Source: JAENVU01 sp963765075 (lineage in GTDB: Bacteria; Actinomycetota; Acidimicrobiia; IMCC26256; JAENVU01). From it: a stretch of 64,000 nucleotides of DNA. Positions 37,908 through 47,301 of this stretch are shown here, piece after piece (the first letter of the stretch is position 1; every line of letters starts with the position of its first letter). A model generated the notes under the pieces. It saw nothing but the letters and a program-made list of their open reading frames with translations. It did not search any database and was not told the origin of the DNA. The translations under genes and the position numbers were made by a program. The stretch lies in assembly GCA_963765075.1 (NCBI GenBank), contig CAVXVA010000007.1, positions 1 through 64,000 of the forward strand. Reading direction: 5' to 3'.

Positions 37908-39526
37908 TGTTGGCCGAACTCCGGGTGACCGATCTCGGCATCATCGACGAACTCCATCTCGTCATCGGCCCGGGACTCACCGCGATCACCGGCGAGACCG
38001 GCGCGGGCAAGACCCTGATCACCGGCGCGCTGGCGTTGCTGGCCGGAGAACGTGCTGATGCCGGGGTCGTGCGCGACGGCGCCTCCGAGGCGCGAGTGGA
38101 GGGTCGTTTCGAAGACGCCGAGGGCGAGGAGATCGTGCTCGCGCGAGTGGTCCCGGCCATCGGTCGAAGTCGGGCGTACGTGAACGGTCGGTTGGCGACC
38201 GCCGCGGAACTCTCGGAGCGGGCAGGTTCGTTGCTCGACCTGCATGCGCAACACGCGCACCATGCCTTGCTCGAACCGGCCGCACAGCGACGGATCCTCG
38301 ATGCGTTCGCCGGCCCTCCGGCCGTTGACGCCCTGGCGGAGTATCGGTTGGCGCGAACCCGACTCGCCGAGATCGATGATGAACTCGAAGGGCTCGGCGG
38401 TGACACCCGAATGCGCGCCCGCGAGATCTCACTGCTGGAGTTCCAGATCGACGAGCTGGTCGTTGCGGCGGTCGATGACCCCCACGAGGATCAGTCGCTC
38501 GACGTCGAGGAGCAGCAGCTGGCCGACGCGGCGGGGTTGCGGGACGCGGTGGCCCAGGCCCGCCAGGCGATCGATGGTCAAGTCGCCGACGGCATCGGCG
38601 ACGCGCTCGCGGCGTTGAGTCATCGCGATCCGTTGGCCCCGATCGAAGCGCGAGTGCGGGCGCTGCAGGCCGAGGTCAGCGACCTCACCCAGGAGTTGCG
38701 GGCCCATCACGAAACGCTCGTCGACGATCCGGTCCGGCTGGACGCGATCCGCGTGCGCCGCCAACTGTTCCGGGACCTCGGTCGCAAGTACGGCGCCGAC
38801 CTCACCGAAGTCATCGCGTTTCGTGACGATGCCGCCGTCCGCCTCGGGATGCTCCGCGGCCACGATGAGCGCGTCGCCGCACTCGAGGCGGCCCGCGGCG
38901 ACGTGGTGGGAACCGTCGATCAGGCTGCGGGTCGGCTCCGCGCCGCCCGGACCGGCGCCGCGGAACCGTTGGCCGCGGCAATCACCGAGTATCTGGCCGA
39001 TCTCGCCATGCCCGGCGCGTGGGTCGGGATCGAGGTCGCGCCCGGTGAGTTGGGCGAGGACGGCGCCGACGACGTCACGATGGTGCTGGCGGCCAACCCG
39101 GGCGAACCCCCGGGGCCGCTGGCCAAGGTCGCGTCGGGTGGTGAGCGGTCGCGGGCGTTGCTGGCGGTGCGGGTGGCCGCGCAGACCCGAGGTGCGGTGC
39201 CGGTGGGTCGGGCTCTGGTGTTCGACGAGGTCGATGCCGGTGTCGGTGGAGAAGCCGGTGCGGCGGTCGGCGTGGCCCTGGCCGGACTCGCGGAGACCTC
39301 ACAGGTACTGTGCGTGACCCACCTGGCGCAGGTGGCGGCCTGCGCTCAGACCCAGGTCGTGGTGCGCAAGGGTGATGCACACGGACGCACGGTGGCCCGA
39401 GCCACGATCGTGGATGGGGAGGACCGAGTGAGCGAGTTGTCTCGCATGTTGGCGGGGGTCGAGGAGTCCGACCACGCGCGCCGACACGCGGCCGAACTCC
39501 TCGCCCGGTCCGGGGCCCGTTCGTGA
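37907..39526 (+). CDS. recN: DNA repair protein RecN
   Basis: 539 residues, SMC-like ATPase. Walker A is ITGETGAGKTLI (about residues 25-36). Two coiled-coil arms flank the centre. The ABC signature KVASGGERSRALLAVR and Walker B ALVFDEVDAGVGG lie near residues 407-450, followed by CVTHLAQVAA. RecN organises broken DNA ends for double-strand break repair. A GTGA overlap leads into steA. Confidence 0.94.
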   Translation: MLAELRVTDLGIIDELHLVIGPGLTAITGETGAGKTLITGALALLAGERADAGVVRDGASEARVEGRFEDAEGEEIVLARVVPAIGRSRAYVNGRLATAAELSERAGSLLDLHAQHAHHALLEPAAQRRILDAFAGPPAVDALAEYRLARTRLAEIDDELEGLGGDTRMRAREISLLEFQIDELVVAAVDDPHEDQSLDVEEQQLADAAGLRDAVAQARQAIDGQVADGIGDALAALSHRDPLAPIEARVRALQAEVSDLTQELRAHHETLVDDPVRLDAIRVRRQLFRDLGRKYGADLTEVIAFRDDAAVRLGMLRGHDERVAALEAARGDVVGTVDQAAGRLRAARTGAAEPLAAAITEYLADLAMPGAWVGIEVAPGELGEDGADDVTMVLAANPGEPPGPLAKVASGGERSRALLAVRVAAQTRGAVPVGRALVFDEVDAGVGGEAGAAVGVALAGLAETSQVLCVTHLAQVAACAQTQVVVRKGDAHGRTVARATIVDGEDRVSELSRMLAGVEESDHARRHAAELLARSGARS

Positions 39527-40707
39527 CTCGCGGCGGGAGGACCAAGACGAAGGCGCCCGCGCCGATCTCGGTCACGGCGATCGCTCGGGTCGATCCGCGC
39601 ACGAAGGACCTCACCAAGCGCCTCCAACCGGGCGAAATCGCGGTCATCAACCACGCCGATATCGACCGGGTGGCCGCCGAAGGCCTCATTGCCGCGCAGG
39701 TGGGTGGCGTGGTCAACGCCGCGGTCTCGATCACGGGCCGCTACCCGAACGGTGGGCCGATCCGTCTGGTCGAGGCCGGCATCCCACTGATCGACGGTGT
39801 GGGTGTGTCAATCCTCGACTCGATCACCGAGGGCGATGTCGTATCGCTCGATGGTGGCGAGGTTCGGCTCGGCGGAGCGACGGTGGCCATCGGGACGGTG
39901 CAGACCATCGAGATGGTGCGCGCCGACATGGAGGCGGCCCGCGCCAACATCGGTGAGGAACTCGAGCGCTTCGCCGGCAACACGCTGGAGTACATCCAGA
40001 CCGAGGCCAAGATCACGTTCGAGCCGCTCGAACTCCCCAACCTGCACACCAAGTTCAAGGGGCGCCACGCCCTGGTGGTCGTGCGCGGTCACGACTACCT
40101 GAACGACTTGAAGGCGCTCAAGGCCTACCTGCGGGAGTACGAGCCGGTCATGATCGGCGTCGACGGCGGGGCCGACGCGCTGTTGGATCTCGGTTTCACG
40201 CCCGACATCATCATCGGGGACTTCGATTCGCTGTCGACGAACGCAGTGCATTGCGGCGCGGAACTCCTCCACCATGTACATCCCGACGGGCGCGCACCGG
40301 GACGAGAGAACCTCGAGGCGCTCGGATTACGCGCGGGGGAGGAGTATCAGGAGTTCGTTGCCGAGGGGATGAGCGAAGACGTCGCGATGCTCTTGGCCTA
40401 CGAAGCGGGCGCGTCACTCATCGTGGCGGTCGGCACTCATTCGACGATGGTCGAGATGCTCGACAAGGGCCGCAAAGGAATGGCGTCCACCTTCTTGACC
40501 CGCTTGCGCCTCGGGCCGATCCTGGTTGATGCCAAAGGGGTGCACCGCCTCTACGAAGGGCGGCTGCGCCGACGCGACATCATGGTGCTGATCCTGGCAG
40601 CCATTTTCACCATCGTGGTGATCGGTCTCGTCGCCCAGCCGCTGCACACCTACGTCGACGGCGTTCGCCTCACCCTCGACGACTTCTGGTATTCGATCAC
40701 TCACTGA
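39523..40707 (+). CDS. steA: putative septation protein SteA
   Basis: 394 residues. Its middle (about 185-330) resembles thiamine pyrophosphokinase-like folds (MIGVDGGADALLDLGFTPDIIIGDFDS), and the C-terminus has one membrane span (IMVLILAAIFTIVVIGLVA). This matches the SteA protein of corynebacteria, a cytokinetic ring component paired with SteB. The next gene is a SteB/MctB-type protein, which supports the call. No thiamine-related function is implied. Confidence 0.85.
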   Translation: MTRGGRTKTKAPAPISVTAIARVDPRTKDLTKRLQPGEIAVINHADIDRVAAEGLIAAQVGGVVNAAVSITGRYPNGGPIRLVEAGIPLIDGVGVSILDSITEGDVVSLDGGEVRLGGATVAIGTVQTIEMVRADMEAARANIGEELERFAGNTLEYIQTEAKITFEPLELPNLHTKFKGRHALVVVRGHDYLNDLKALKAYLREYEPVMIGVDGGADALLDLGFTPDIIIGDFDSLSTNAVHCGAELLHHVHPDGRAPGRENLEALGLRAGEEYQEFVAEGMSEDVAMLLAYEAGASLIVAVGTHSTMVEMLDKGRKGMASTFLTRLRLGPILVDAKGVHRLYEGRLRRRDIMVLILAAIFTIVVIGLVAQPLHTYVDGVRLTLDDFWYSITH

Positions 40708-40714
40708 AGGTCTG

Positions 40715-41656
40715 ATGATCAATTTTCGCTATCACGTGGTCTCGATTCTTGCGGTCTTTCTCGCGTTGGCGATCGGCACGGTCATGGGCGCGTCCTTCGT
40801 CGGGCAGGGCGTCATCGACGGATTGCGCGGGCGGATCGACGAGGCTGAGAAGAACAAGGACGAGATCCGCGACGAGAACACGACGCTGACCGAGGACAAC
40901 GATCGGCTCAATGCTTTCGTGGACGAGTCCGCACCGTTCGCGGTCGCCAACCGTCTCCCTGATGTGCGGGTGAGCCTGGTCGTGGAGCGTGGAGTCAGCG
41001 CCGACGCGGTCGATGCCCAAGCCCGGTCACTCCGCGCCGCCGGCGGGACCGTCCCCGGCGTGATCTGGCTCGAGGATCGGTGGCAGCTCGGATCCGCGGC
41101 CGACGCGGCGGCGCTGCGCGACGCGACCGGTCTGAGCAACCGGTCTCGGGAGAGCCTGCGCGGCGCTGCGGCCCGGTTGTTGGGGCAACGGCTCGCCGGC
41201 GAGCCGCCGGTGAGTGATGACGTCCTGACCAAGCTCGCCGCGGCGCAGTTCGTGACACTCACGGGCGCGGCCGGCAGCGCCACCCCCGCCGTCACAGAGT
41301 TCACCGGCACGGCGTCCCGGCTCCTCGCACTGGGTGGTCCGGGCCACGCAGTTCCGCCCAGCGTCAGCACCGGCGTGGCGGCGGGTGCGCTCGACGCGAA
41401 ACTCCCGGTCGCGATCGGTCAGGTGTTCGAGCCTTCGGACCAGACCATCGATCGCGGGGCATGGCTCGGTGTCGTCGCCGACACCGACACGATCCGGGGC
41501 CGGGTCAGCACGATCAATGATGTCGAACTGGTCGAAGGCCAGGTCGCGGCCACGCTGGTACTCGACGAACTCGGACGCGGCGAGACCGGTACGTACGGGA
41601 TCGGTGAGGACCGGGCGTTGCCCGAGTTCCCGGCGCCCGTGCCGGTCGGCGGCTAG
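40715..41656 (+). CDS. steB: SteB/MctB-family coiled-coil membrane protein
   Basis: 313 residues, ATG 7 nt after steA. An N-terminal membrane span (VSILAVFLALAIGTVMGASF) is followed by a coiled coil (about 35-70) and a globular Ala/Gly-rich domain. It matches the copper transporter MctB family, whose corynebacterial relative SteB works with SteA in septation. Place next to SteA favours the septation role over copper transport. Confidence 0.8.
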   Translation: MINFRYHVVSILAVFLALAIGTVMGASFVGQGVIDGLRGRIDEAEKNKDEIRDENTTLTEDNDRLNAFVDESAPFAVANRLPDVRVSLVVERGVSADAVDAQARSLRAAGGTVPGVIWLEDRWQLGSAADAAALRDATGLSNRSRESLRGAAARLLGQRLAGEPPVSDDVLTKLAAAQFVTLTGAAGSATPAVTEFTGTASRLLALGGPGHAVPPSVSTGVAAGALDAKLPVAIGQVFEPSDQTIDRGAWLGVVADTDTIRGRVSTINDVELVEGQVAATLVLDELGRGETGTYGIGEDRALPEFPAPVPVGG

Positions 41657-41691
41657 CTCCGCGCGCGGGTGGGAGCGGCAAGACTGCGCCC

Positions 41692-42540
41692 GTGGGTGTC
41701 ATCCTGGCGTGGCTGGTTGGTTTTCTGGCGGTGAGGTATGTGGTGCTGGCGGGTCGAGACCTGTTCGCGGCGCCGGCGCTCGCCCGGGAGAACTATCGCG
41801 GCCACACGGTGTACACGGCCGCGGGCCTGGCGCTGGTCATCGCCGCGCTCGCGATCGAAGCGGGTCGGTCCGGTCTCGGCGCCATCGGTCTCGGTGACGA
41901 ACCGGGCGTCAACGCGGCCCGGCCGTTGGTGCTGTACGCCGTGCTCGGCTTCGGGCTGCTGGGGTTCATCGACGACATGCTCGGCGGCGAGGACCGCGGG
42001 TTTCGTGGTCACCTTCGCGCCATGGCCGCCGGCCGGCTGACCAGCGGCATGGTCAAGCTCGTGGGCGGCGCGGCGCTGGCCTTGGTGCTCGCGGCGTCAC
42101 GCGGGTTCGTGACCTGGCAGCGCCTCGTCGCCGATGCCGTCCTGATCGCGTTGGCGGCGAACCTCGCCAACCTCTTCGATCGCGCGCCCGGGCGGGTCAT
42201 CAAGGTGGCGATCGCGGCCTACGTCCCCCTCGCCGTCGTGGCCGGGGCCGGGCCCGTGGCCGCCGCGATCGCGCCGGTCATCGGAGCCGCCCTCGGCCTG
42301 TTCCCCGAGGACGCCCGAGAGCGGGTGATGATGGGCGACACGGGTGCGAACGTGCTCGGTGGTGTGCTGGGCCTCGCGGTGGTGCTCGAGTGCTCCCGCA
42401 CCACCCGCAACGGGGTGCTGATCGGTCTGATCCTGCTCAACCTCGCGTCCGAGTTCGTCTCGTTCAGCCGGGTGATCGAGCGGGTGGCGCCCTTGCGGTG
42501 GCTGGATCACGCCGGCCGCCCCCGGCACCCGGCCCGGTAG
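41692..42540 (+). CDS. MraY/WecA-like phosphoglycosyl transferase family membrane protein
   Basis: 282 residues, start GTG at 41692. About eight membrane spans, with the motifs FGLLGFIDDMLGG (DD catalytic pair, near residue 90), AANLANLFDRAPGR (N-x-x-N-x-x-D), and VMMGDTGANVLGG (GDTGxN). These are the polyprenyl-phosphate transferase marks. It is shorter than MraY (about 360) and the His-rich loop is missing. It could be a specialised GlcNAc-1-P-type transferase or a scaffold beside SteAB. Confidence 0.75.
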   Translation: MGVILAWLVGFLAVRYVVLAGRDLFAAPALARENYRGHTVYTAAGLALVIAALAIEAGRSGLGAIGLGDEPGVNAARPLVLYAVLGFGLLGFIDDMLGGEDRGFRGHLRAMAAGRLTSGMVKLVGGAALALVLAASRGFVTWQRLVADAVLIALAANLANLFDRAPGRVIKVAIAAYVPLAVVAGAGPVAAAIAPVIGAALGLFPEDARERVMMGDTGANVLGGVLGLAVVLECSRTTRNGVLIGLILLNLASEFVSFSRVIERVAPLRWLDHAGRPRHPAR

Positions 42541-42564
42541 CTGGGCCGGTCACCGGGCCGACGA

Positions 42565-44007
42565 TCAGCGGCAGTCCCGTTTGACCCAGAGCACCTCGGG
42601 GCCGTGGGCGGCCTTGATCGTGGGTCGATACCCCAACGCCCGGAGGCGGGCGCCGAGGGCCGGGAAATGGGTAAAGCGTTGATCCGACCAGCGCACCACC
42701 GCGCACACGTCGGGTCGGGCCGCGGCTCGGACGATGTCGTCACCGGTCAGGCGCAGCGATGGGGTCGGCGAAGTGATCCGCAGGATCGACACGTCGACGA
42801 ACTGGTCGGGCACCCGGCGTCCCGCGCGCCAGACGAGCCCGGGGGTGTCGGAGATCACGAGTACTCCCGCCGGAAGCGCGCGCAGCTTCGTCGCGAGGAG
42901 TGCGTCCCGACCCGATGCGGCCCGGGGGTGCAGGATCTCGCCGAGATGGATGACCGACCACGGCGCGATCAAGAGGGCGCACGCCGCCGCGAGTGGCATG
43001 AGGCGCTTCGACGAGCCCGCACCGACCGCGACGAGGATCGCCAACGGTACGACGACATGGGCCACGTGGTTGCGCCACATCGGTGACTCGGTGAGGACGA
43101 CTGCGATCGTCGCCGCCAACCACACCAGGACCGGGAACGCCGGCGCGAATCCGGGATCCGATGCCGCGACTCCGACCGCGGGCGCGGATCCGCGGCGGCG
43201 GGAGAACCATGCCGCGCCGACGGCCATGGCAACGATGGCCGCGGCGACAAGGAGCGGCGCATCCCGTTCGAACAGCGTACGGAGGAGCTTCGAGGTGTTG
43301 GCCGCGATCGGGCGATCGGCCACCGCGTCGGTGTGATAGCGGACGTACTGGTCATAGACGCGAGCGAGCCCCCACGGCACCGACGCCACCAGAACCGTGG
43401 CGACGCTGACCAGCGGAATGACCGCGAGGTCGCGGCCACGCTTGCGGAGGACGATCCAGAGGCCGGCCGCGGCCAGTCCGGGGATGACGAGCAGGCTCTT
43501 CACTGCGAGTGCAGCGCCGGCGAAGAGGCCGATGGCGATGGCGCGCCGAGTGCTCGGGCGGGCCCAGTAGACCAATGCACTCAGCACGGTCGCGGCGGTG
43601 AGCGCCTCACCGATGCCGTCGGACGTGAGTGGTCCGCTGGTCCAGAGTACAGAACCGCTGAGCGCGACCAGGACCGCGCCGAACTGCGCGGCACCCGGCG
43701 CGGTCAGTCGCCGACCGATCTGGAGCACCAGCACCGCGAGCACCACCCCGGCGATCACGGAGGCAGTCCGGGGCGAGTTGATGCTGCGGAAACTCAGGAG
43801 GTCGCCGAGCCAGGCGATCGGCAGGAAGAGCGGACCTTGTGACGAGAAGACGTCCTTGAATGGCAGGCCGCCGTGGCGCATTGCGATCACCGACATCGCG
43901 AACTGGCCGTCGTCGAAGCCGAGTGGTTGCGGCGCGAAGAACGCAGGGATTCGAACGAGGAGGGCGATGGCTCCTACGAAGATGGAATCCCGAGCGGATC
44001 GATTCAT
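42565..44007 (-). CDS. GT39-like polytopic membrane glycosyltransferase, copy 1
   Basis: 480 residues, start ATG at 44007, overlapping the stop of the gene before it (ATGA). The first outer loop, LGFDDGQFAMSVIAMRHGGL, has the DD pair typical of GT-C enzymes; about ten spans follow, then a soluble tail with two Cys (CAVVRWSDQRF and the C-terminal KRDCR). Its neighbour at 44004-45482 is a clear paralogue with the same start loop and tail, so the pair arose by tandem duplication. Donor and acceptor unknown; probably a polyprenyl-phosphate sugar at the cell surface. Confidence 0.75.
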   Translation of the reverse strand: MNRSARDSIFVGAIALLVRIPAFFAPQPLGFDDGQFAMSVIAMRHGGLPFKDVFSSQGPLFLPIAWLGDLLSFRSINSPRTASVIAGVVLAVLVLQIGRRLTAPGAAQFGAVLVALSGSVLWTSGPLTSDGIGEALTAATVLSALVYWARPSTRRAIAIGLFAGAALAVKSLLVIPGLAAAGLWIVLRKRGRDLAVIPLVSVATVLVASVPWGLARVYDQYVRYHTDAVADRPIAANTSKLLRTLFERDAPLLVAAAIVAMAVGAAWFSRRRGSAPAVGVAASDPGFAPAFPVLVWLAATIAVVLTESPMWRNHVAHVVVPLAILVAVGAGSSKRLMPLAAACALLIAPWSVIHLGEILHPRAASGRDALLATKLRALPAGVLVISDTPGLVWRAGRRVPDQFVDVSILRITSPTPSLRLTGDDIVRAAARPDVCAVVRWSDQRFTHFPALGARLRALGYRPTIKAAHGPEVLWVKRDCR

Positions 44008-45482
44008 GGGCGACACGTCGACCGACGGTAGAGCCCGAGCCCGGCGTCGAGGTCGATGCTGAGTTCATAGCCGAGTCGGGCGAGCCGGTCGGGGAGGTCG
44101 GGGTACCGTCCGAACCGCTCGGGCGAGGTCACCACGACGGCACAGACGCGTGGAGTGCCGGCGGCTCGCACGATGCGGCCTTCGGTGATGCGAATCGACT
44201 CGACGGTGCTCTCGATACGCAGGACAGAAGGGTCGACGAAGAAGGGGTCGGTGCCGCGACCGGCGCGCCAGACGAGGCCGGGTTCGTCGGCCAGCACCCA
44301 GGCCCGTTCGGGAAGCGACCGGATCTCGGTGACGATGGACGCTGCGGGTTCGCGGTAGCTGTGAGGAGTCAGCAGCGGTCGCAGCGTGTCGAACTGGATT
44401 GGGATCGCCAGGAGTGCGATGGCCGCGACCCGCCACGGTGGCCGGTAGCGGGCGACGAGCAAGACCAGTGGCGCGACCAACGCGCTCAGGTGGTTCCGGA
44501 ACATCGGGTCCTGGCTCAAGAGCACCACGAGGGCGATGCCGCTCCACCACCACAGGAATCTGACGTCGCCGGTGCGCGGCTCGGGCGGACGCGCGGTGGG
44601 CGTCCGGCGGCGGAACGAGGCGCCGAGGGCGGTGCCCGCGCCGAGGACACCGAGGGTCACGAGCACGGTGTCGCGTTGGGCGAAGGCGCGGATGAGCCGG
44701 TTCAAGTTGTGGAGTGGCTTGCGGTCTGCGGTCTTGTCCAGGTGGTAGCGAACGTATTGGTCGATGACATGCTCCACGCCCCACGGGACCGAGAGGGCCC
44801 AGACGATGAGCAGCGCGCCGACGGGAATCAGCGCGGCATCCAACCAACGCCGGCGAGTCACGATCAGGGTCCAGCCGACGAGGAGCGCCGGTGCGACGAC
44901 GAGACTCTTGGTCGACACTGCGAGGCCGGCCAACAGCATGAAGCCGATCGCCTTGGTGCGACTGGGTGCGTGCCGGTAGGAAACTGCGAGTCCGACCGCG
45001 GTCGTGATGATCGCCGCCGCCGGTCCGTCGCCGGTGAGCGGCCCGGTGGTCCAGAGCAAGATGCCGCTCGTTGCGGCCAGCCCGCCGGCGAGCCGGGCCC
45101 GGCCTCGATCCATGATCTGGATGGCGATCCAGTACACGGCGACCGCGGTGACGATCCCGGCGGTCACGCTGAGCAATCGTGGGGCGTTGCGCTGCTCGAG
45201 CCCGACGAGATCCGCGACTCGTACGAGCGGCAAGAACAACGGACCCTGCGGCGAGAAGATGTCCCGGAACGGCGCGAATCCCTGGCGCATCGCGATCGCG
45301 GCCAGCCCGTACCCGCCGTCGTCGTACCCGAGGTGAGTCGGCGCGAACAGGGCCGGAAGCCGCATCGCCAGCGCACCGAGCGCGATCACGGCTGCATCGA
45401 CCCATGTCCACGAGGCGGGACGCGACCCGGCGAGGCCGCGGTCGATGTCGATGTCGGGCGCAGTGCGGGGTGGGGGTGCCAC
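44004..45482 (-). CDS. GT39-like polytopic membrane glycosyltransferase, copy 2
   Basis: 492 residues, GTG at 45482. LGYDDGGYGLAAIAMRQGF gives the GT-C Asp pair, and FRDIFSPQGPLFLPLVRVAD, VLWTTGPLTGDGPAAAI and VIDQYVRYHLDKTADRKP align segment by segment with the downstream copy (SSQGPLFLPIAWLGDL, LWTSGPLTSDG, VYDQYVRYHTDAVADRP). First gene of the pair, divergent from pyrG with 137 nt between starts. Confidence 0.75.
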   Translation of the reverse strand: MAPPPRTAPDIDIDRGLAGSRPASWTWVDAAVIALGALAMRLPALFAPTHLGYDDGGYGLAAIAMRQGFAPFRDIFSPQGPLFLPLVRVADLVGLEQRNAPRLLSVTAGIVTAVAVYWIAIQIMDRGRARLAGGLAATSGILLWTTGPLTGDGPAAAIITTAVGLAVSYRHAPSRTKAIGFMLLAGLAVSTKSLVVAPALLVGWTLIVTRRRWLDAALIPVGALLIVWALSVPWGVEHVIDQYVRYHLDKTADRKPLHNLNRLIRAFAQRDTVLVTLGVLGAGTALGASFRRRTPTARPPEPRTGDVRFLWWWSGIALVVLLSQDPMFRNHLSALVAPLVLLVARYRPPWRVAAIALLAIPIQFDTLRPLLTPHSYREPAASIVTEIRSLPERAWVLADEPGLVWRAGRGTDPFFVDPSVLRIESTVESIRITEGRIVRAAGTPRVCAVVVTSPERFGRYPDLPDRLARLGYELSIDLDAGLGLYRRSTCRP

Positions 45483-45619
45483 TTCGCTCCAGGATCACCG
45501 GCCGGCAGGGGGTCGCATGGTACCGTCGAACTCCCGTAAGCACGTAGCGCGATCGGAGTCCGTCGGAGCGTCCTGTTCCGAGGGCCGCGCCGGCAAACGG
45601 GAACGGCGGAGGTAGAGGG

Positions 45620-47290
45620 TTGTCGAAGCACATCTTCGTGACGGGTGGCGTGGCATCCAGCCTCGGCAAGGGGCTCACCGCCTCCTCGCTGGGGCGCCTG
45701 TTGAAGGCCCGAGGGTTGCGGGTCACGATGCAGAAACTCGACCCCTACATCAACGTCGACCCGGGGACGATGAATCCGTTCCAGCACGGCGAGGTGTTCG
45801 TCACCGACGACGGTGGCGAGACCGACCTCGACCTCGGACACTACGAGCGCTTCGTCGATGTGCCGCTCAACCGCAAGTCGAACGCGACGACCGGTTCGAT
45901 CTACCAGTCCGTCCTGGCCAAGGAGCGCCACGGCGCGTACCTGGGCGACACCGTGCAGGTCATTCCGCACATCACCAACGAGATCAAGGACCGCATCCTC
46001 TCGCTGGCCACCGAGGACATCGACGTCGTCATCACCGAGGTCGGTGGCACCGTCGGCGACATCGAGATCCTCCCGTTCCTCGAGGCGATCCGCCAGTTCC
46101 GCAAGGATGTCGGTCGCGACAACGTCTTCTACGTGCACGTCACCCTGGTGCCCTACATCGGCCCGTCGGGCGAGCAGAAGACCAAGCCGACCCAACACTC
46201 GGTCACCGAGTTGCGCAGTCGTGGCATCCAGCCCGACACGATTGTGTGCCGGTCCGACCGCCCGATTCCCACGCGCCTCAAAGAGAAGATCAGCGAGCTG
46301 TGCGACGTGCCCGAGCGGGGCATCGTCTCGGCGATCGACGCCGACACGCTCTACGAGATCCCGCTGGTGCTCCACGACGAGGGCCTCGACGATTACGTGT
46401 GCGAAGTGCTCCGGCTCGACCGGGCCGAGCCCGACCTTTCGGAGTGGCAAGGGCTGGTCCAACGCGTGCGGGCGGCCGACTTCGACGTCCGAGTGGGTGT
46501 GGTCGGCAAGTACGTGACCCTGCCCGACGCCTACCTGTCGGTGGCCGAAGCGTTGCGCCACGGCGGGTATGCCTGCGGGGCCAAGGTCAATATCGACTGG
46601 ATCGCCTCGGACGACACCGAGGGGCTCCTCGCCGAAGGGCGATTGCGCGAGCTCGACGGAATCGTGATTCCGGGCGGGTTCGGCTTCCGGGGCATCGAGG
46701 GCAAGATTGCCGCCGCCGGCTTCGCTCGGCTCCAGCACATCCCCTTCCTCGGCTTGTGCCTCGGGTTGCACTGCGCCACGATCGAGTTTGCGAGAGACGC
46801 CTGTGGCCTCGCCGGTGCGAACTCGGCGGAGTTCGACACGCAGAGTCCGCACAAGGTCATCGATCTCATGGATGATCAGCGCGAGGTCGTCGAGATGGGT
46901 GGCACCATGCGCCTGGGTGCGTATCCCGCCAAGCTCCTCCCCGGCACGCTCGTGCGTGAGCTGTACGGCGAAGAGGTGGTCTACGAGCGGCACCGGCACC
47001 GGTATGAGGTCAGCAACCAGTATCGGACCCGGCTCGAAGCCGCCGGGCTGGTCTGCTCGGGAACTTCCCCGGACGACCGGCTCGTCGAGTTCATCGAACT
47101 TCCGAGCAGCGTCCACCCGTACTACGTGGCGACGCAGGCTCACCCCGAGTTCAAGAGCCGACCCGATCGGCCGCACCCGCTCTTCGCCGGCTTCATGCGA
47201 GCGGCGAAGGATCGGGCGGAAGGTCGGGCACCGCGGTTGCCGCTCGCGGCGGACCTGCCGGGTTTGTTGGATCCGTCGACCACCGGCTGA
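45620..47290 (+). CDS. pyrG: CTP synthase
   Basis: 556 residues, full length, TTG start at 45620 (GGAGGTAGAGGG upstream). The amidoligase domain begins HIFVTGGVASSLGKGLTAS; the glutaminase domain has LCLGLHCATIEFAR with nucleophile Cys and the HRHRYEVSN and AQAHPEFKSRP (His-x-Glu) blocks. It makes CTP from UTP, ATP and glutamine. Because the window also has a CTP-using phosphoramidate-type operon, CTP supply is relevant, but this is the housekeeping copy. Confidence 0.97.
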   Translation: MSKHIFVTGGVASSLGKGLTASSLGRLLKARGLRVTMQKLDPYINVDPGTMNPFQHGEVFVTDDGGETDLDLGHYERFVDVPLNRKSNATTGSIYQSVLAKERHGAYLGDTVQVIPHITNEIKDRILSLATEDIDVVITEVGGTVGDIEILPFLEAIRQFRKDVGRDNVFYVHVTLVPYIGPSGEQKTKPTQHSVTELRSRGIQPDTIVCRSDRPIPTRLKEKISELCDVPERGIVSAIDADTLYEIPLVLHDEGLDDYVCEVLRLDRAEPDLSEWQGLVQRVRAADFDVRVGVVGKYVTLPDAYLSVAEALRHGGYACGAKVNIDWIASDDTEGLLAEGRLRELDGIVIPGGFGFRGIEGKIAAAGFARLQHIPFLGLCLGLHCATIEFARDACGLAGANSAEFDTQSPHKVIDLMDDQREVVEMGGTMRLGAYPAKLLPGTLVRELYGEEVVYERHRHRYEVSNQYRTRLEAAGLVCSGTSPDDRLVEFIELPSSVHPYYVATQAHPEFKSRPDRPHPLFAGFMRAAKDRAEGRAPRLPLAADLPGLLDPSTTG

Positions 47291-47301
47291 CCCGAGCCGG
47301 G

